Assembly: GCF_014692495.1 (NCBI RefSeq)
Contig: NZ_JACOIJ010000005.1
Span: forward strand, 97,713-161,712
Length of the DNA stretch: 64,000 bases
Direction of reading: 5' to 3'
Origin: Sphingobacterium litopenaei
Lineage (GTDB): Bacteria; Bacteroidota; Bacteroidia; Sphingobacteriales; Sphingobacteriaceae
Below the pieces are notes generated by a model. It made no database searches. It saw only the letters and a program-made list of their open reading frames with translations, and was not told the DNA's origin. Both the position numbers and the translations under genes were made by a program. The first letter of the stretch is position 1; every line of letters begins with the position of its first letter. Below are positions 19,528 through 27,584 of this stretch, piece by piece.

Positions 19528-19535
19528 TACCTTTG
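19528..19535 (+). promoter_or_regulatory. -7 box of the peroxiredoxin operon
   Basis: TACCTTTG matches TAnnTTTG and lies 25 bases before the ATG at 19561. The upstream stretch is very AT-rich and holds the inverted heptamers ATCAATA (19480-19486) and TATTGAT (19521-19527), a possible operator. Confidence 0.55.
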
Positions 19536-19560
19536 CATCACATTAAAAGAAGATACTATT

Positions 19561-20193
19561 ATGAGTTTTACAGGTAAAAATTTCCCTAACATTACAGTTG
19601 ATGCTATTGATTACTTAGGTGACTATATTTCACTAAACATTTTCGAAAAAGCACAACAAGAAAACAAAAAAATCTTATTATTCTGGTACCCAAAAGATTT
19701 CACCTTCGTTTGTCCTACTGAATTACACGCTTTCCAAGCTGAGGTAGCGGAATTCGAAAAACGTAATACAATCGTTATCGGTGCTTCTTGTGATTCAAAC
19801 GAAGTTCACTTTGCTTGGTTAAATACACCTAAAGATAATGGTGGTATCGAAGGTGTCGAATACCCTATTATCGCTGACACAAACCGCAACTTATCTAGCA
19901 TCTTAGGTATTTTGGATGTTAAAGAAGTTGAGCACCCAGAATTCGGTTTAATCGCTGAAGGTTCTGCTGTAACATACCGTGCTACTTACTTGATCGACGA
20001 GACTGGTAAAGTATTCCACGAGTCAGTAAACGATATGCCTCTAGGTCGTAACGTAAAAGAATATATCCGTTTGATCGACGCTTACACTCACGTTCAAAAA
20101 CATGGTGAAGTTTGTCCAGCAAACTGGGAAGAAGGTAAAGAAGCAATGAACGCTACACGTGATGGCGTTGCTTCATACTTATCTATGAACTAA
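19561..20193 (+). CDS. Typical 2-Cys peroxiredoxin (AhpC/Prx1 type)
   Basis: This 210-residue cytosolic enzyme reduces H2O2 and organic peroxides. The peroxidatic Cys51 is in FVCPTELHAF and the resolving Cys185 in EVCPANW, the hallmark of typical 2-Cys members; the conserved Arg is in VTYRATYLID. It is followed by a thioredoxin 61 bases downstream, a likely electron donor, instead of AhpF. High expression is suggested by its codon use (GGT, CGT, AAC) and good promoter. A hairpin directly after the stop probably reduces read-through to the downstream genes. No lesions. Confidence 0.95.
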   Translation: MSFTGKNFPNITVDAIDYLGDYISLNIFEKAQQENKKILLFWYPKDFTFVCPTELHAFQAEVAEFEKRNTIVIGASCDSNEVHFAWLNTPKDNGGIEGVEYPIIADTNRNLSSILGILDVKEVEHPEFGLIAEGSAVTYRATYLIDETGKVFHESVNDMPLGRNVKEYIRLIDAYTHVQKHGEVCPANWEEGKEAMNATRDGVASYLSMN

Positions 20194-20209
20194 GAAATTA
20201 GTAAATCAG

Positions 20210-20232
20210 AGAGGTGGAGTACTTCCACCTCT
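20210..20232 (+). terminator. Intergenic hairpin between peroxiredoxin and thioredoxin genes
   Basis: AGAGGTGGA (20210-20218) pairs with TCCACCTCT (20224-20232) across a five-base loop, followed by only a weak T stretch. It looks like a leaky terminator or 3'-end stabiliser that sets the ratio of the abundant peroxiredoxin to the following genes. Confidence 0.6.
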
Positions 20233-20254
20233 TATTCAAAAAATCCTTATTATT

Positions 20255-20569
20255 ATGTTGCAAGAATTAGAAAACGACACATTACAAGACGTTGTAGCAA
20301 ACAACGAAATCGTAATGGTACAATATGCTGCTTCATGGTGCGGAAACTGCCGTATTATGAAACCGAAATTCAAAAAAATGGCTTCTGAAAACGAGAATGT
20401 AAAATTCTTGATCGTAGATGCAGAGAAATTCCCTGAATCTAGAAAATTAGCTAATGTAGATAATTTACCTACTTTTGCGGCGTTCAAAAATGGCCAGTTG
20501 GTAAATCAAGTACAAACAAACAAAATCGACGGATTAATCGACTTATTAAATGAAGTTACCAGTAATTAA
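20255..20569 (+). CDS. Thioredoxin family protein
   Basis: This 104-residue cytosolic protein has a thioredoxin fold and the redox motif Cys29-Gly-Asn-Cys32 in ASWCGNCRIMKP (CGNC rather than the canonical CGPC). The cis-proline is in NLPTFAAF. It is probably the dedicated reductant of the preceding peroxiredoxin. Its last 20 bases overlap the next gene, which implies translational coupling. CGNC variants usually have an altered redox potential; the exact effect here is unknown. Confidence 0.9.
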   Translation: MLQELENDTLQDVVANNEIVMVQYAASWCGNCRIMKPKFKKMASENENVKFLIVDAEKFPESRKLANVDNLPTFAAFKNGQLVNQVQTNKIDGLIDLLNEVTSN

Positions 20570-20807
20570 GCACCTTACGGAATTCATCGAACAAAACGAT
20601 GCAGATTACGTATTGGAAACTATCGAAACATTAGAAGCGCTTACAGAAGTGCCTTCATTGAAAGATGAAGAATTGGATGTAATCGGCGAACTGATTTCAA
20701 ATATGTACGGTGCGATCGAAGTTGATAAATTAATCAAAGAAGGTACACCGAAAAAAGAAGCTTTAAACATGTTTATGAAACGTGTTTTAGGGTCTATCGA
20801 CAAATAA
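20550..20807 (+). CDS. Small conserved protein, DUF6952-like
   Basis: This acidic 85-residue alpha-helical protein (MKLPVIKHLTEFIEQND...) overlaps the thioredoxin gene by 20 bases. From memory the same three-gene order, peroxiredoxin, thioredoxin and this small protein, recurs in Bacteroidetes, and the family is called DUF6952. It has no cysteine and no membrane segment. The tight coupling suggests a role in the peroxide-reduction system, but no activity is known. Confidence 0.8.
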   Translation: MKLPVIKHLTEFIEQNDADYVLETIETLEALTEVPSLKDEELDVIGELISNMYGAIEVDKLIKEGTPKKEALNMFMKRVLGSIDK

Positions 20808-20824
20808 ACAATATTAAAAAATTG

Positions 20825-20914
20825 TTCCTATCTTACTTGAAAAAAGATTTCCAGATTGCACATGTGTAAAACTCCTTCAATGTGGAAATTTTTTTTTACC
20901 TGAATAGATAGGAA
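20825..20914 (+). repeat. Long imperfect inverted repeat with terminator-like core
   Basis: Outer arms TTCCTATC (20825-20832) and GATAGGAA (20907-20914) enclose A-rich/T-rich middle arms, and the inner arms TTTCCAGATTG (20848-20858) and CAATGTGGAAA (20878-20888) pair with one mismatch. The loop contains the palindrome CACATGTG. A T-run at 20889-20897 follows the inner stem, so the core can act as terminator of the peroxiredoxin operon; the outer arms make the structure unusually long. Confidence 0.6.
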
Positions 20915-21147
20915 TTCAATCTTTTATACTACTTTTATAGTAGAGCTAAAATAACTCTCGCAGAGTTTACATCACATTCTATAAAATTGTGACTAGAACG
21001 CCAAAGATTTATTGAAGCACACTATTTAAGACTAAAAGATTTTTAATTGTTGTTGAAAAAGAGTTGAAGTAATATTTCAACTCTTTTTTCATTTTAACAA
21101 TTCTGTTTCAATTTGTAGATTTTGCGATAAACCGATTATATTTAACT
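20915..21147. other. Gene-free stretch before the PIG-L gene
   Basis: Apart from the repeat at its left end and the hairpin at 21056-21089, I see no gene in 20808-21147. The region is AT-rich. A promoter for the PIG-L gene must lie after the second hairpin, but no exact TAnnTTTG was found. Confidence 0.4.
21056..21089 (+). terminator. Rho-independent terminator
   Basis: GAGTTGAA (21061-21068) pairs with TTCAACTC (21076-21083) across a seven-base loop. It is flanked by A5 on the left and T6 on the right, so it could work in both directions. Confidence 0.75.
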
Positions 21148-23616
21148 ATGCGAAATATTTCCAATTACATCACCCTTATAGCTTTCCTACTCTTTCATTT
21201 TCAATCGGCAAAGAGTCAGACTGCTTCTAAATCCGCTAGCGATATTCAAATCGGCCTTCAAAAACTCAATACGCTCGGCTCGGTCTTGTATTTTGCAGCG
21301 CATCCCGATGATGAAAACACCAGATTGATCGCTTGGCTTGCTCAAGAACAAAAATATAGAACAGCTTATTTATCGTTGACCAGAGGTGACGGCGGACAGA
21401 ATCTTTTAGGAACAGATTTGGGGATTAATTTGGGCTTGATTCGTACGCACGAATTATTGGCGGCTCGTTCAGTTGACAAAGGTGAACAGTTCTTTTCTTC
21501 GGCTTATGATTTTGGTTTTTCCAAAACCCACGAAGAGACTTTTCAATTTTGGGACCACGAGACAGCTTTACGTGAAGCGGTATGGATTATTCGTAAGTTC
21601 CAACCCGATATCATCATTACACGTTTTCCACCAGACAAACGTGGCGGACATGGCCATCACCAAGCCTCGGCCATTTTAGCGCACGAAGCTTTCCTAGCAG
21701 CAGCTGATAAAAACAAATTCCCTGAGCAACTAAAAACTTTAAGTACCTGGCAAGCAAAACGACTGATTTGGAATACCGCAAATTTCGGTGGACAAAACAA
21801 TACTTCTGAAGATCAACTGAAGATCGATATAGGCCATTACAATGCTATTCTAGGTCAATCGTATGGTGAAATAGCCGCACACAGCCGTTCGCAACACAAA
21901 ACACAAGGATTTGGCTCTGCGTCTTCGCGCGGTACTTCCTTTGAATATTTTGAACATGTAGCAGGAAGCAAAGCAAACAAAACTTTATTGGATGAGGTCG
22001 AAACATCTTGGCAAAGAATTCCCAATACGCAAACTATTCAACAGCTAATTACGAAGTTAAATACGGAATTTGTATCTGCACAACCACAAAAATCTGTTAA
22101 TTATTTAATTAAACTTAAAAAAGCTTTAGAAGCTTATGTTATCGATACCAAAAATCCTTCAGCAGCCAACCATCGTTATTGGATAGCACAAAAGAAACAA
22201 GAAGTTCAGGACTTGATTATTGCCTGTGCAGGAATTTGGTGGGATGCATACAGCAATCAAAATCAACAAGTCGTAAATAAAGACTTCTCTTTTCAGGCAG
22301 AAGTAATTGTTCGCAATCCCGATATTCAGGCGGAACTTGTTAAAGTGAACGACCAAGATGTCAATCAACCATTACAAACCAATAATCTGTGGAGAGGCAA
22401 TGCCAAAACAATCTACAAAAGCACTTCGCAGCCGTATTGGTTAGTACAACCGAACACTTTAGGAAAATTCAATATTCCTATTGAGTCAGTAGGCTATCCG
22501 ACAAATCCTGCAGCTCCAAAGGCAACTTTTACTTTCAAAATTAATGGTGAACCTATTGCCTTATTTCAGGAAATCCAGCATCGTTATGTAGATCCGGTAA
22601 AAGGCGAAGTACATGATCCACTGGTAATGCTGCCCGAAATAACTGTAGAGGCTGCTTCTAATATTATTTTAAGCAAGAATCAAGAGGAAAAAAGCATTGA
22701 AATTACCTTCACACGTCACGATAATAGTAAATCACAATTTGAGGTGCAGCTTGCTCCACTCAAAGGTTGGAATATTTCAGCCAGTAATTTGACTCTTGAT
22801 TTTGGGAAGGAAAATTCTATTACTAAAACTTTAATCTTAAAACCTACAGCTGCAAATAGCGAGAAAGTTGTTTTGACATTTAGTCACAGTGGAGAAGTTT
22901 TAAGACATATCAAAACACTTTCTTACGACCATATACCGACCATTACTTGGTTTCCTACTACTGAAATTATTTGCCAAAATGTACAATTGGAAAATTCGGT
23001 TAAAAATGTAGGCTATATCGCTGGCGCAGGTGATTTAATAGCAGAGGCTCTTCCTCAAATTGGCATCAACGTGACTACATTATCAGACAAAGATTTATCA
23101 CTTAGCAACCTAAAACAATATGACGCCGTAATCATTGGCGTGCGCTATTTTAATGTTGCGAAGACCAGTGGAAATAACCTGAAAAAGCTTTTAGATTATG
23201 TAAAAGAAGGTGGTGTTGTTCTCTCGCAATACAATGTAAACGGCAGATTAACATCAGATAAGCTGGGACCTTATGATTTTAATATTGGGAGAGAGCGTGT
23301 CACAGAAGAAGACTCTAAATATAACTTCGATTCTGCTGATCCTGCTTTTTCTTATCCCAATAAAATCAACAGCAAAGACTTTGAAGGTTGGGTACAAGAA
23401 CGTGGCTTGTATTTTGCTGAAAATATAAACAACAATTACAGAACTCCATTAAGTATGCATGATAAGGATGAAAAGCCTCATAATGGTTCTTTACTTATTG
23501 CAAAATACGGAAAAGGTAAATTTGTTTATACTTCCTTGTCGTTTTTCAGACAATTGCCTGCTGGAGTACCCGGAGCTTACAGATTATTTGTAAATTTGTT
23601 AACAAACGAAAAGTAA
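21148..23616 (+). CDS. Large secreted PIG-L/LmbE family deacetylase
   Basis: This 822-residue protein has a signal peptide (to about residue 23, SAKSQ). The LmbE domain carries the zinc and catalytic motif AHPDDE (residues 51-56) and a downstream HGHHQASAILAH segment near residue 170 that supplies the third ligand. Such enzymes remove acetyl groups from N-acetylglucosamine-type sugars. About 500 further residues hold beta-sandwich domains and a ThuA/GATase-like domain (AEALPQIGINVTTLSD, YDAVIIGVRYFN). Simple BshB-type deacetylases are only about 230 residues, so this is the large periplasmic subgroup. It heads an operon with two tiny membrane proteins and a sodium symporter (gaps of 14, 4 and -4 bases), suggesting deacetylation followed by uptake of the product. 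Confidence 0.9.
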   Translation: MRNISNYITLIAFLLFHFQSAKSQTASKSASDIQIGLQKLNTLGSVLYFAAHPDDENTRLIAWLAQEQKYRTAYLSLTRGDGGQNLLGTDLGINLGLIRTHELLAARSVDKGEQFFSSAYDFGFSKTHEETFQFWDHETALREAVWIIRKFQPDIIITRFPPDKRGGHGHHQASAILAHEAFLAAADKNKFPEQLKTLSTWQAKRLIWNTANFGGQNNTSEDQLKIDIGHYNAILGQSYGEIAAHSRSQHKTQGFGSASSRGTSFEYFEHVAGSKANKTLLDEVETSWQRIPNTQTIQQLITKLNTEFVSAQPQKSVNYLIKLKKALEAYVIDTKNPSAANHRYWIAQKKQEVQDLIIACAGIWWDAYSNQNQQVVNKDFSFQAEVIVRNPDIQAELVKVNDQDVNQPLQTNNLWRGNAKTIYKSTSQPYWLVQPNTLGKFNIPIESVGYPTNPAAPKATFTFKINGEPIALFQEIQHRYVDPVKGEVHDPLVMLPEITVEAASNIILSKNQEEKSIEITFTRHDNSKSQFEVQLAPLKGWNISASNLTLDFGKENSITKTLILKPTAANSEKVVLTFSHSGEVLRHIKTLSYDHIPTITWFPTTEIICQNVQLENSVKNVGYIAGAGDLIAEALPQIGINVTTLSDKDLSLSNLKQYDAVIIGVRYFNVAKTSGNNLKKLLDYVKEGGVVLSQYNVNGRLTSDKLGPYDFNIGRERVTEEDSKYNFDSADPAFSYPNKINSKDFEGWVQERGLYFAENINNNYRTPLSMHDKDEKPHNGSLLIAKYGKGKFVYTSLSFFRQLPAGVPGAYRLFVNLLTNEK

Positions 23617-23630
23617 ATTATCACAATAAC

Positions 23631-23825
23631 ATGGAAAATCAAGTAAACGATCAACCTTTAAATGTAAAAGGTCTTATTTTATTAATCGGAACTATCTTTG
23701 GTGCATTAATCTCTTTTGCAGCTTGTGGTTCTGTCTTAAGCCTTATTGGCGGATTAGTAGGCGGATTAATCGTAGCTACAATCTTTATTTCTGTAATTCT
23801 TCCACATAAAGAAAGTGATAGATAA
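23631..23825 (+). CDS. Small two-helix membrane protein
   Basis: This 64-residue protein has two Gly-rich hydrophobic helices (about 12-33 and 35-57) and a charged C-terminus. It starts 14 bases after the PIG-L stop and ends 4 bases before the next tiny gene, so it belongs to the operon. I do not recognise a family; a helper of the symporter or membrane anchor is possible. Confidence 0.65.
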   Translation: MENQVNDQPLNVKGLILLIGTIFGALISFAACGSVLSLIGGLVGGLIVATIFISVILPHKESDR

Positions 23826-23829
23826 CAAT

Positions 23830-23934
23830 ATGCCACCTTTTGCACGTAGTTGGCGACAATTTTACTGGATAGTGGTTGTCTGGCTCGTCCTGTGCATATT
23901 AGGAATGTATTTATTTACACAATATTTCTCATGA
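23830..23934 (+). CDS. 34-residue single-pass membrane peptide coupled to the symporter
   Basis: ATG 23830 encodes a peptide starting MPPFARSWRQFYW, then one membrane helix (IVVVWLVLCILGMYLF) and TQYFS. Its TGA stop overlaps the ATG of the sodium:solute symporter at 23931 (ATGA), the classic sign of translational coupling. From memory, similar 'small protein plus symporter' pairs occur in related genera, and small subunits (e.g. DUF4212) accompany some SSS transporters. It probably is a subunit or chaperone of the symporter. Confidence 0.7.
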   Translation: MPPFARSWRQFYWIVVVWLVLCILGMYLFTQYFS

Positions 23935-25643
23935 GTATTATCGACTGGATAGTACTCTTTACTACCCTGCTTTTGATAGTTCTGTATGGAATCTACAAAA
24001 GCAGGAATATTAATAATATTGAAGGATTTCTACTTAGTAATCGCGAATTACCTTGGTACAATGTAGGACTTTCGGTCATGGCGACACAGGCTAGCGCCAT
24101 CACATTTCTTTCCGCTCCAGGTTTAGCTTTTACTTCGGGAATGAGCTTTGTCCAATTCTATTTTGGACTGCCGCTGGCAATGATTGTTCTATGTGTCACT
24201 TTTGTCCCCATATTTCATAAGCTTAAAATTTATACCGCCTATGAATTCCTTGAAAAACGCTTTGACATCAAAACCAGATCCCTTACCGCTTTATTATTTC
24301 TTATTCAACGAGGCATTTCGACGGGAATAACCATTTTTGCTCCTTCCATTATTCTGTCCTCAGTATTGCATGTAGATGTATTTTATACGACTTTACTTAT
24401 CGGCGGAATTGTCGTGTTATACACCACTTATGGAGGGACTAAAGCCGTTTCCTATACCCAGTTATTGCAAATGGGTATTATCTTCGGGGGATTACTTGCT
24501 GCTGGAATGATGGTGATACATTTTTTACCTTCAGAAATAGGCTTTGTAGAAGCGCTGCACATTGCAGGGGCATCCAATAAAACTAATGCTATAGATTTTA
24601 CACTTGATTGGAACAATCAATATACGGTTTGGACAGGTTTAATCGGCGGCTTCTTCTTACAACTTTCCTACTTTGGAACAGACCAAAGTCAAGTAGGTCG
24701 CTATCTGACAGGATCATCAGTCCGTGAAAGCCGTATGGGTTTATTGATGAATGGACTTCTAAAGGTCCCGATGCAGTTTTGTATTCTGTTAATTGGGGTA
24801 TTGGTTTTCGTATACTATCAATACAATTCCGCTCCGCTATTTTTTAATCCAACCGAAATACAAAAAATTGAAAACAGCGCGTATGGAGAAGAATACAAAA
24901 AATTGCAAGCAGAACAAGATTTTCTAACTCAGCAACGCGTACAAATATTAAATAATCTACATCAGGCTAAATCTGAAAACAAGGAAGAGCATATAAAAGA
25001 AAACCAAGAACATTTAAAGTCTATAAATAAACAATCAAATGCGTTACGCGAATCCGCAATAAGTTTAATTAAAGCTAATGACAGCAAAGCAGAAACGAAT
25101 GATAATAACTACATTTTTCTTTCCTTTGTTACTTCTGTTTTCCCCAAAGGCTTAATCGGATTGCTCATCGCCATCATTATGCTTGCATCCATGGGAGCCA
25201 CATCCAGCGCAATTAACTCGCTTGCATCTACCACCGTTATAGACATCTATAAAAGACTTATCAATAAAAATGCTTCTGAAAAAAATTACTTAAATGCTTC
25301 ACGATTGTGCACATTTGGATGGGGCGTTTTTGCTATTATCGTCGCTTTATTCGCAAACAAACTGGGCAATTTGTTGGAAGCAGTTAATATTTTGGGGTCC
25401 TTATTTTACGGGACTATTTTAGGAATCTTTCTAGTGGCTTTTTACTTTAAGAGAATTCGTGGAAATGCGGTATTCTGGGCAGCAGTATGTACAGAAATAA
25501 TCGTCGTTATCATCTGGATACAGGAAGTCATAGCCTTCCTTTGGTTGAATTTAATCGGATGTGTACTAGTTATTTTATTTGGGTACCTTTTTGAAGCGAT
25601 ATTTTCAAAGAAAGCTACAGTAACGAATTCGGAAGTAGACTAA
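23931..25643 (+). CDS. Sodium:solute symporter (SSS family)
   Basis: The start at 23931 gives MSIIDWIVLFTTLLL and 570 residues; an upstream in-frame extension would run through the preceding small gene. About 13 helices are seen, with the SSS features ATQASAITFLSAPG in TM2, GGFFLQLSYFGTDQSQVGRY and MLASMGATSSAINSLASTTVIDIYKR. A charged, coiled-coil-like insertion of about 75 residues (roughly 315-390) interrupts the helices between TM8 and TM9, not seen in the classical family. It uses the Na+ gradient to import a small organic solute, here plausibly the product of the upstream deacetylase. The last 4 bases overlap the convergent amidase gene. Confidence 0.9.
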   Translation: MSIIDWIVLFTTLLLIVLYGIYKSRNINNIEGFLLSNRELPWYNVGLSVMATQASAITFLSAPGLAFTSGMSFVQFYFGLPLAMIVLCVTFVPIFHKLKIYTAYEFLEKRFDIKTRSLTALLFLIQRGISTGITIFAPSIILSSVLHVDVFYTTLLIGGIVVLYTTYGGTKAVSYTQLLQMGIIFGGLLAAGMMVIHFLPSEIGFVEALHIAGASNKTNAIDFTLDWNNQYTVWTGLIGGFFLQLSYFGTDQSQVGRYLTGSSVRESRMGLLMNGLLKVPMQFCILLIGVLVFVYYQYNSAPLFFNPTEIQKIENSAYGEEYKKLQAEQDFLTQQRVQILNNLHQAKSENKEEHIKENQEHLKSINKQSNALRESAISLIKANDSKAETNDNNYIFLSFVTSVFPKGLIGLLIAIIMLASMGATSSAINSLASTTVIDIYKRLINKNASEKNYLNASRLCTFGWGVFAIIVALFANKLGNLLEAVNILGSLFYGTILGIFLVAFYFKRIRGNAVFWAAVCTEIIVVIIWIQEVIAFLWLNLIGCVLVILFGYLFEAIFSKKATVTNSEVD

Positions 25644-26572
25644 TAATACTTCCTATACAAATCGTATAAAACAGCTCTATCTCTAGCCGTCAAAACACCA
25701 TTTACTTCCGTACGAATAAATTTACGTTTAAAAGCACGAATAGCGGCTTCTGGATTGCTCATATCGTAACCAATAATCTTGAGTGCGTCCGTGGGATTAA
25801 AAGCAGTAGGAGGCTCAGGAAGGAAATCTTCATTATACCACACACCGAATCCTTTTTCTGCCAATATTTTCCAAGGGAAATTGACATTAGGATCATCTTT
25901 ACGTGTTGGCGCAATATCCGCATGACCAATAAAGTTTAATTGAGGTATTAGATATTTAGATTTTAGGGTATCTAACAACACCAAAAGCGAGTTTATCTGT
26001 GTTTCGGGAAAAGGTTCTCGACCATTATTATCCAGTTCAATCCCCAGTGACACCGAATTCATATCCGTAATCGTACCCCATTTGCTTTTACCTGCATGCC
26101 AAGCGCGGTCATAATCATTCAGCATTTGAATTACTTGCCCATCACGACCAATGACATAATGCGAACTGACTTTGGTATGTGCTAACTGAAACGTACGAAC
26201 CGTTTGAGCCGTGCTATTTTGTGATGTATGATGAATAATAACATAATTAGGCTTGCGGTTGTCGTAATGAATAGCATTTGCCCAATCCGTGTTTTTATTG
26301 ACACCCGCTCGCCTCTGCTCCATCAATTTTTCCTCGGGAGTCAATTCCTTAATAACTGGAATAGAAGGGAAATTAGGAAGCGTGTCCGCGCTAACTAGTA
26401 AGGTCGTGGTGCTTTCCCTTACAGACTTTGCTGATTCTTTAATAACCTGTGTTAAGGAATCTACTTTACTTTCAGTAGCCGCAATTAGTGGTTTCTGCTT
26501 CAGATCCTTCTTCGACCCACACGCACATAATACCGTTATTAATAACAATCCTAATCCACCCCACTTCATCAT
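25640..26572 (-). CDS. N-acetylmuramoyl-L-alanine amidase (Amidase_2), lipoprotein
   Basis: This 310-residue protein has a lipoprotein signal (VLCAC, Cys18). The Amidase_2 domain (about 105-235) shows the zinc-binding histidines in VIIHHTSQN and IGHADIAPTRKDDP and the AmpD-like segment SSHYVIGRDGQVIQ. It cleaves the bond between MurNAc and the stem peptide, probably at the outer membrane inner face. A C-terminal helical part (about 255-310) may bind peptidoglycan. It is the last gene of a minus-strand run of envelope genes. Confidence 0.9.
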   Translation of the reverse strand: MMKWGGLGLLLITVLCACGSKKDLKQKPLIAATESKVDSLTQVIKESAKSVRESTTTLLVSADTLPNFPSIPVIKELTPEEKLMEQRRAGVNKNTDWANAIHYDNRKPNYVIIHHTSQNSTAQTVRTFQLAHTKVSSHYVIGRDGQVIQMLNDYDRAWHAGKSKWGTITDMNSVSLGIELDNNGREPFPETQINSLLVLLDTLKSKYLIPQLNFIGHADIAPTRKDDPNVNFPWKILAEKGFGVWYNEDFLPEPPTAFNPTDALKIIGYDMSNPEAAIRAFKRKFIRTEVNGVLTARDRAVLYDLYRKYY

Positions 26573-26583
26573 TTTTACACTTA

Positions 26584-27573
26584 TTATCTAGGTAATGAAA
26601 ACAAAATACCCAATGCTAAACCTTGATTATATTGTACTTTACCACTTTGGTCAGAATCGTACACCAAAATACCATTCGCTGTAACATTAACCAGTTTGGT
26701 TATTTTAGCTGTTAACGTAAGATCCAATCTATTATCAGGATCACTCAACTTTTTATAATCCGCGAACAAATTGTATCTAGCCTTAAGATTTAAATTTTTT
26801 GACAAATCACGATCTAAATTGGCCGTAATCTGAAAAGCGAGGTCATTACGAAAGTTTTCTCCTGGCTCCACACCATATACCGCACTTCCTCCCTCTTTAG
26901 GAGCGATTCTGTTATCTAATATTAAAGTTTGACGGGCAGTACCTGTACCAATACGAAGTGAAAATGTTTTATCAGGCTTATACTCCAAACCAAAAGACTC
27001 TGTAAAATATCCAGGTGCCATAAATGCGCTTATAGTATCAATTATTGCATCTTCCCCATCCACTTTTCCATATTTGTAACCTACATCAAACTGGGATTCA
27101 AAAGTAAATGAAAAATACAGCGCCCATTTTTCTGAAAATTTATGAGATAATTTATTATCCCAAAATATACGGTCGTTATTCTTTTTAGCTAACTGATCTT
27201 TGTTTTGAATCTTACCATATTTAAGATCTAATTCTGACACAAAATTGAAACGATCACGTGTATAATCGGCTTTATGCCAAAATAAACCCATCAAAGACAT
27301 GGAATTTACACCTCCGGCATTCCAGTTATCACTAAAAGATGCTTGATTGGCATTCAATCCAAACTTTGTCCAATGCTTCCAATAATTAACCTCCAACCCC
27401 AACTTCGGAATAGGAACATTGATTTGCTTGATTGCATTTTCTTTAATTGTATCCGCATTGACAATCTTAGAATCTGGTTTCTCCCGCAAATCTTTAAGAT
27501 TAACTTGTGCAAATGTGGGTGTGCCGAATAGTGACACCAATAGAGTTAGGACAAAAGTTAGCTTTCTTAACAT
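26584..27573 (-). CDS. DUF3078 family outer-membrane beta-barrel-like protein
   Basis: This 329-residue protein has a signal peptide ending at FAQ (residue 23) and then amphipathic beta strands (WTKFGLNANQASFSDNW, FSFTFESQFDVGYKYG), ending on an aromatic-poor strand with LGILFSLPR. The pattern WxxxGxNxxQxxFSDNWxxGG is characteristic of DUF3078, a Bacteroidetes-specific family of unknown function. It lies 11 bases downstream of a CarboxypepD-like gene and 11 upstream of the amidase gene, so it belongs to the envelope operon. Confidence 0.85.
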   Translation of the reverse strand: MLRKLTFVLTLLVSLFGTPTFAQVNLKDLREKPDSKIVNADTIKENAIKQINVPIPKLGLEVNYWKHWTKFGLNANQASFSDNWNAGGVNSMSLMGLFWHKADYTRDRFNFVSELDLKYGKIQNKDQLAKKNNDRIFWDNKLSHKFSEKWALYFSFTFESQFDVGYKYGKVDGEDAIIDTISAFMAPGYFTESFGLEYKPDKTFSLRIGTGTARQTLILDNRIAPKEGGSAVYGVEPGENFRNDLAFQITANLDRDLSKNLNLKARYNLFADYKKLSDPDNRLDLTLTAKITKLVNVTANGILVYDSDQSGKVQYNQGLALGILFSLPR

Positions 27574-27584
27574 AATATAAACGT

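Noticed and set aside
21148..23616. PIG-L gene as BshB of the bacillithiol pathway
   Set aside because: It has a signal peptide and is about 820 residues, whereas BshB is cytosolic and about 230 residues.
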